From NCBI RefSeq assembly GCF_945859705.1, contig NC_079136.1, positions 118,795,028 through 118,859,027 of the forward strand: a stretch of 64,000 nt of DNA, written 5' to 3'. The notes beneath the pieces are model-generated. The model was given only the letters and a program-made list of their open reading frames with translations. It did no database searches and was not told the origin of the DNA. The DNA is from Episyrphus balteatus (Eukaryota; Arthropoda; Insecta; Diptera; Syrphidae). Shown here piece after piece: positions 59,372 through 64,000 of this stretch. A program made the position numbers and the translations under genes. Position 1 is the stretch's first letter; every line of letters starts with the position of its first letter.

Positions 59372-60594
59372 GGCTAGGCGCACACATGCGATTTTCAGTC
59401 GTTGCTACTAAAAAATCGCAGTCGCAGCATAAAATTACCGTGCACACACTTGCGACTAAAAAATCGCGCGACTATTTTTTATTGCAAGAAAAAACATTAT
59501 GTTTGGTTGAAAAAAAGTTGACCGTTTTTCGATAAAAAAAAATGCATCATCTCAAGATCAAAAGAGCCAGGAGATACTCACTTTTCAAATCTAATGGTCA
59601 AATGACCGCAAAGAAAACAATCACGAAATCCGTTCGTAATGGAAAATTTCATTTCGATCGGATTTTATGATAAGGTGAATTCATGAAACGGTGTTAGCTC
59701 TGGTAAAAGTGGTAAAGTAATAAATGTCTCAAAATTTGGTAAGGGTTTGACAGCTTGTTTACCAGATTAGAAATAGAAATAAATTCTCTGCAATGTGTAT
59801 GTTTGTATCTTATTTTAGGCCCCACGAGTACCATTATTTCACCAAAGCATTGTATGTATGAGTATTCCCGACAAACAATTTTGGTTCTATAAAGCTTTAT
59901 AGATGCAATTGTTGCTTCTGTAAAGCATTATAGAAGCAAAATTGTTAGTAGGGTTGTATGAGTATTGTATGAGTATTACTCTTTCTATAGTACTGGGTAA
60001 ATTTCTGAGGGCCTTCTCTTAAATTTTTATGAATTTTATGGAATTGTCCTTTTAAATTTCCTATCGTTTATAAAAAAAGAGCCACTATACAACACTTTCT
60101 AGTAATATCCATTATTGTACTTAAAATAACTGTTCCAAGTGTCGCACGTGCGGGCAGGTGCATTATATTCTGTATAATATATCCTTATGTACACCAAAAA
60201 AAAATCGCGAAAAATAGAACCGGATCCATTTTTTTAAACTTTGCGATTTTAAAATCGCAAGTCTGTGCGCTCTCATTTAAAATAATGTGTTTCATTTCTT
60301 GTGTCTAAAAAATCGAGTGGTTGAAAATCGCATGTGTGCGCATGATTTGGCCTCTTTGCGACTGCTACTTTTTAGTCGTTTTCGGTTTAGTCGCAAGTGT
60401 GTGCACAACTATACTGGTCCATTTGTTCCATTTTAATTTGCGACAATCGCGTCGCCAAAAAAATGGGACAATTTTCAATTTTTAAATCGCGGCAATTTTT
60501 TAGAAGCATGTGTGTTCACCGGCATTGAAATCCGTGTGATCCATTTTTGCGACTAAATAATCGCGCGACTGAAATCGCATGTGTGCGCCTAGCC
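59372..60594. mobile_element. 1.2-kb element, GGCTAGGCGCACACATGCGA ends, TAA duplication
   Basis: Inverted ends GGCTAGGCGCACACATGCGA plus TTTTCAGTCG are flanked by TAA on both sides (59369-59371, 60595-60597). Subterminal zones are rich in TCGCGCGA, GCGACTAAA and AAATCGCA(A/T) motifs facing in both directions. A central AT-rich block of about 700 bp is non-coding and has a small TATAAAGC/GCTTTATA repeat near 59890. The 3-bp TAA target fits PIF/Harbinger. Confidence 0.9.
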
Positions 60595-60597
60595 TAA

Positions 60598-62489
60598 AGA
60601 TGAGAATCAGAAAAAATAAAAAAATAAGGGAGAAAAAAGTCGATAAAACAAACACAGAAAGATAATCAAAAAAAAAAAAAGGGAATAGCAACAACAAAAC
60701 ATTCAGTCGAATTCGCATTAAATTTTTGCAAAAGCCCAAATTCAACCAAACATATCCTCGGTGAATTAAAAAAGGGAAATAAAATACCTAAATCGATAAA
60801 ATTTCTCGTCGAACAAACCTAAACAACCCTCTCGGTGAAATTTTCTTTCTCTTCTTTCTCTTTTTTTCTCTCAATGGAAATATAAAAAAAAAAATACCTA
60901 ACATTTATGAATGACAACAAAATATGAGATGACAAAGTTTTACAACAAATTCCGTTATATTTACCTGTTTGTATAATCCAATTTTTATATTTTAACACTG
61001 TTATTTGTGTGTGGTGGAAGGAGAGAAAACAAAACAAAAAATACCACCGGCTGCTCTATAAATATGGCGTTCTTCGACCAGCATCGATTCGACAAATGAT
61101 GTGTGACACTTGTAAAAAAAATAATGACAGATGACAGAAAATAACGTAATAATACCAACAAAAACAACTGTTATGTAAAAAAAAAAAAACAAGATGGTCT
61201 TATTTTCAAATTGGGATCACTTTTTTCTTTTTCTTTCCCGCGGGGAAAACAAAGAGCAGAGAAATTCTATTACTTTTTTTTTTCTATTTCACACAAACCC
61301 CATTCTGTCAAGGGATTAATTAATTTTTGTACTTTTGCACAATTTACAGGTTAAGAAAAATACATACAACAAAAATAAAATACAATTCACTCTATCTCTC
61401 ACGTCAGGAAATTCGAAATTGAGAAAAACTCGAATTTTCTTTTCTCTATTTCTCGCACTTTTTCGTCTTCATTCGTCTGGAAATAATTAATACCCAACAA
61501 AAAAAAATGTAAATGAAAAGATTATCAAAAGATTTATAACAAATTTTATTTGTTTTACTCGAAAGATAACAGTAAAATAACAAATTATATGAACTTTTGA
61601 TTGATTTTTTTTTTTGTTTTTTGTTTTTGTTGGCTTCTTATTTCTTTTTTTCTCTTTGCTTGTTGCAAATTTGATTCATTTATTTATTTTATTTTTTTGC
61701 AATAAAATAAAACACAAGCAGACCGGAATAATCACGAAATGGGCAAAAACGAAAATATGTATATAGCTCACAAATCAGGTTGACGATAAATTTACTTTTT
61801 TTCTTTTAATATGACGATGAAACAACACAAAGCTCGATCAATGAACAAAAAACAACGGGATAGAATGGGAATAATAGAATATTCAATGTCCAGTCGCACA
61901 TACACATCAAACTAGAAGAAAATTGTATTTGGTTTTTTTCTTTTTTTTTTTGCAATTGGAATAATTAAAAAAAAAAGAAAATTATTTTATTTCTTTCTTT
62001 CTGCAACCGTAAAAAAACGAACCGATTCCGAGCACAGCTGACTGCGCAGTGTTCATGACTGTTGGTAAATTTTTCTGATGAAGTGGTTTTTTCGATGTTT
62101 TTTTCTACATTATTTGTTGTTGGTCTCATAATTAAAGAGAAAGAAAATTGATGTGTTGATGATTTAAGAGAATTTTAATTTGTTTATTATTTCTGCAAGT
62201 AGATAAGCATTTGAGCAGTAAATACATTAAAGGATGTTTTATAACAAATATGAATTGGGATGAATTACGATTGCAATAAAATAATTCAAATTATTGTTAG
62301 TTTATAAACGCAAATAAAATGCTACAAAAAAAAGGAGAGCAATGAAGGAAAGAGTACAAAATTTTGGTTGTAAACACATTTTTTAGTGTTCAATGAGGAA
62401 GGGATTTTTTTTAATTTGAACTATATTTTTTTTTGATTTTCATTACAAATATGAACAAAACAAAATGCTCGCTTTTTGCATAATTATAG
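60598..62489. other. AT-rich, mostly unique stretch, no gene seen
   Basis: Many homopolymers. A TATAAATA lies at 61057 and a GC-richer patch at 62020-62060 contains CAGCTGACTGCGCAGTG. Either could be promoter-related, but nothing in view confirms it. Confidence 0.45.
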
Positions 62490-62676
62490 CCTATAGATCA
62501 TTAATTAACACATATTACAACAACTACATGAGATCTTGCTTTTCATGAAAATCACGAATCGTGATCCTGCTTTTCATCAGGATCACGAATCATGATCTTG
62601 CTTGAAAGCAAGATCCTGATGAAAATCAAGATCTCATGTAGTTGTTGTAATACGTGTTAATTTATGATCTATATGG
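62490..62676. mobile_element. Palindromic MITE, TACAACAACTACATGAGATC arms
   Basis: The left arm (62494-62556) holds TAGATCATTAATTAACACAT then TACAACAACTACATGAGATC. The right arm has the inverse with few changes and ends GATCTATATGG. The centre is a set of GATC(C/T)TG and CACGAATC(G/A)TGATC repeats. The total of about 185 bp could fold almost completely. Confidence 0.88.
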
Positions 62677-62679
62677 ATC

Positions 62680-63087
62680 AAGTGGGATTATAAAAAACGG
62701 CTAATAGCCGTTTTTTATTGTCCGATTGGCCAATAATGGGATAGGGTCTATTCTCTTTCGTTTAGCTGAGGGAGGCAATTGTCTAAAATCTTGACCCCTA
62801 GCTTGGAAAAAAAAAATTTAAGTCAACGGTTATACTTCAATGACGTGCTATACATTTTCGAAAAGCCAAGAATCTTTTTTTATTTTTTGTTTAAAACATG
62901 TAATGTAGTTACATTGGCTCAAAAAGTACAAAAGTGAAAATTTTCAAATGCATTTTTGTATAGTTTTTCGAACCGAAAAATTAAAGCCTTAACTACAATG
63001 ACCTAAAAAGTGAAAAAGTTAAAAAGTGGGAAATTTGCAAAAGTAAATTTTTTTTATTTCTTTCTACCCAAGTAACAATCTTGCTTA
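62680..63087. other. Relics of two repeat families
   Basis: TAGGGTCTATTCTCTTTCGTTTA near 62752 resembles the GGGGTCTATCTCCCCCCGTTTA block of the 27-29 kb foldback. 62990-63050 (AACTACAATGACCTAAAAAG then TGGGAAATTTGCAAAAG) is an inverted copy of 63545-63602. No gene. Confidence 0.6.
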
Positions 63088-63310
63088 TACTACGTTTCCA
63101 CCTACGCTAAATCCGGGATTTAGCTAAGTAGATTTAGCATAAATCTCGAGTTTTATTCTAAACCTCGGATTGAAAGTAGGTAAACATCCTAGATTTAGGG
63201 TATCTCAACCCAAATCTGAGATAAAGCGAAGTAGATTTAAAATAAATCTCGAGATTTATTCTAAATCTACTTAGCTAAATCTCGGATTTAGCGTAGGTGG
63301 AAACATAGTA
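63088..63310. mobile_element. 223-bp palindromic MITE, TTA duplication
   Basis: The left arm is TACTACGTTTCCACCTACGC then TAAATCCGGGATTTAGCTAA. The right arm inverts to TACTATGTTTCCACCTACGC then TAAATCCGAGATTTAGCTAA. TTA flanks both sides (63085-63087, 63311-63313). The interior repeats AAATCTCGAG. This fits a PIF/Harbinger-type MITE. Confidence 0.9.
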
Positions 63311-63367
63311 TTACATAAGGTCCATTTTGTTCAATTCGACAAGCTAATAGTTTATATAAGTTTAGTT

Positions 63368-63611
63368 TAAGGCTTAAGGTATAACTACAACGGCCACTTT
63401 TCGCAAAAAGTGAAAATTTTCATATACATTTTGTGGCAGTTTTCCGACCACAAAATTAAAAATAATGATGCAGAAACCTTATTTTTTGGTTTAAAAAACA
63501 AATTTTGTTGTTTTTCCAACAAACAAATAGCGCTAAAAAGAAATAAAAAAAATTCCTTTTGTAAATTTCCCACTTTTTCACTTTTTAGGTCATTGTAGTT
63601 AAGGGTTTACT
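63368..63611. mobile_element. MITE with TAACTACAA(C/T)G ends
   Basis: The left part reads CTTAAGGTATAACTACAACG then GCCACTTTT. The right part inverts to CCTTAACTACAATGACCTAA then AAAGTGAAAAA. The frames on both strands between them are mutual shadows. A partial inverted copy lies at 62930-63060. Confidence 0.65.
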
Positions 63612-64000
63612 TAAACCATTTTGGAAAAAAAAGGTCTCCTTAAGCCTATCTAGAAGTGTTTAGAAGAAGCCATGTAAATATAAGTTAAAGAAGACCTTTA
63701 TAAGACCTGTTTAAACCGTTCTAAAAAAGCCTTGTATATTCAAGTGACAGAAGAAGGTTCTTGTAAGTATGCAATGTTTTCATCTCGTAAGTATGCAATG
63801 TTTTTCACTTTTAAGTACCTATGCAAAGTTTGTATCCTGCAGACTTGCAATGTTTGTAACGCATTAGAATAAAAAGTAGAAAATGCAAAATAGAAGATTC
63901 AAAATAAAATTAAAATAATGAAATAAAATTCAATAAATTTTGTTTTTTTATGCATAAATTCAACATCTTATAACAACTTCCATAGGGCCTTATTATAACC
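63612..64000. other. AT-rich end of the window, short repeats only
   Basis: GTAAGTATGCAATGTTTT occurs twice (63756, 63787), with a weaker third copy near 63815. AAGAAGCC/AAGACC phrases repeat at 63635-63740. No gene. Confidence 0.5.

Noticed and set aside
61057..61064. TATAAATA as a possible promoter for the kinesin-like gene
   Set aside because: It reads on the plus strand, the gene is on the minus strand, and such motifs are expected by chance in this composition.

Overview
The window is eukaryotic, intron- or intergene-rich and strongly AT-biased, with long A/T runs. It most resembles a large, transposon-laden insect genome, probably a fly. That assignment rests on composition, on the transposon types (Jockey/CR1-like, RTE, hAT, piggyBac-like, foldback) and on one kinesin exon; it is inference. 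No operon, rRNA, tRNA or CRISPR is supported.

Only one host coding exon is convincing. It lies on the minus strand at 26397-26853 and ends in the kinesin motor start VRVAVR at a perfect GTAAGT donor. The best match is a KIF21/Klp31E-type kinesin, so much of the surrounding sequence may be intron of that gene.

The rest is mostly layered mobile DNA. Three large foldback (inverted-repeat) elements dominate. At 15773-19884, arms of three 649-bp tandem units face each other around a 37-bp spacer. At 27093-29123, two arms of about 1 kb form a simple palindrome. At 46945-51440, arms built of a 154-bp satellite surround a core of about 0.6 kb, with a perfect 9-bp target duplication. The first foldback sits inside a larger CACTGA-ended element (13785-20114) that also holds a compact three-exon reading frame of 19 codons with good splice sites and a poly(A) signal. 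That whole composite sits inside an old LINE copy. A sister LINE copy at 22480-24190 gives the empty-site comparison.

Other supported elements are two hAT insertions with 8-bp duplications (3751-4292, 51946-53172), a third hAT remnant with a transposase C-terminus (25090-25915), two piggyBac-like TTAA MITEs, an RTE fragment with a 17-bp duplication (31741-32885), and several decayed Jockey/CR1-like reverse transcriptase fragments. A set of hairpin elements is flanked by 3-bp TTA/TAA duplications, as in PIF/Harbinger. Tandem repeats occur at about 0.9, 10.1-10.9, 21.0-21.2, 24.8-25.1, 54.9-55.3 and 58.3-58.5 kb. The remaining stretches are AT-rich DNA in which I recognise no gene.
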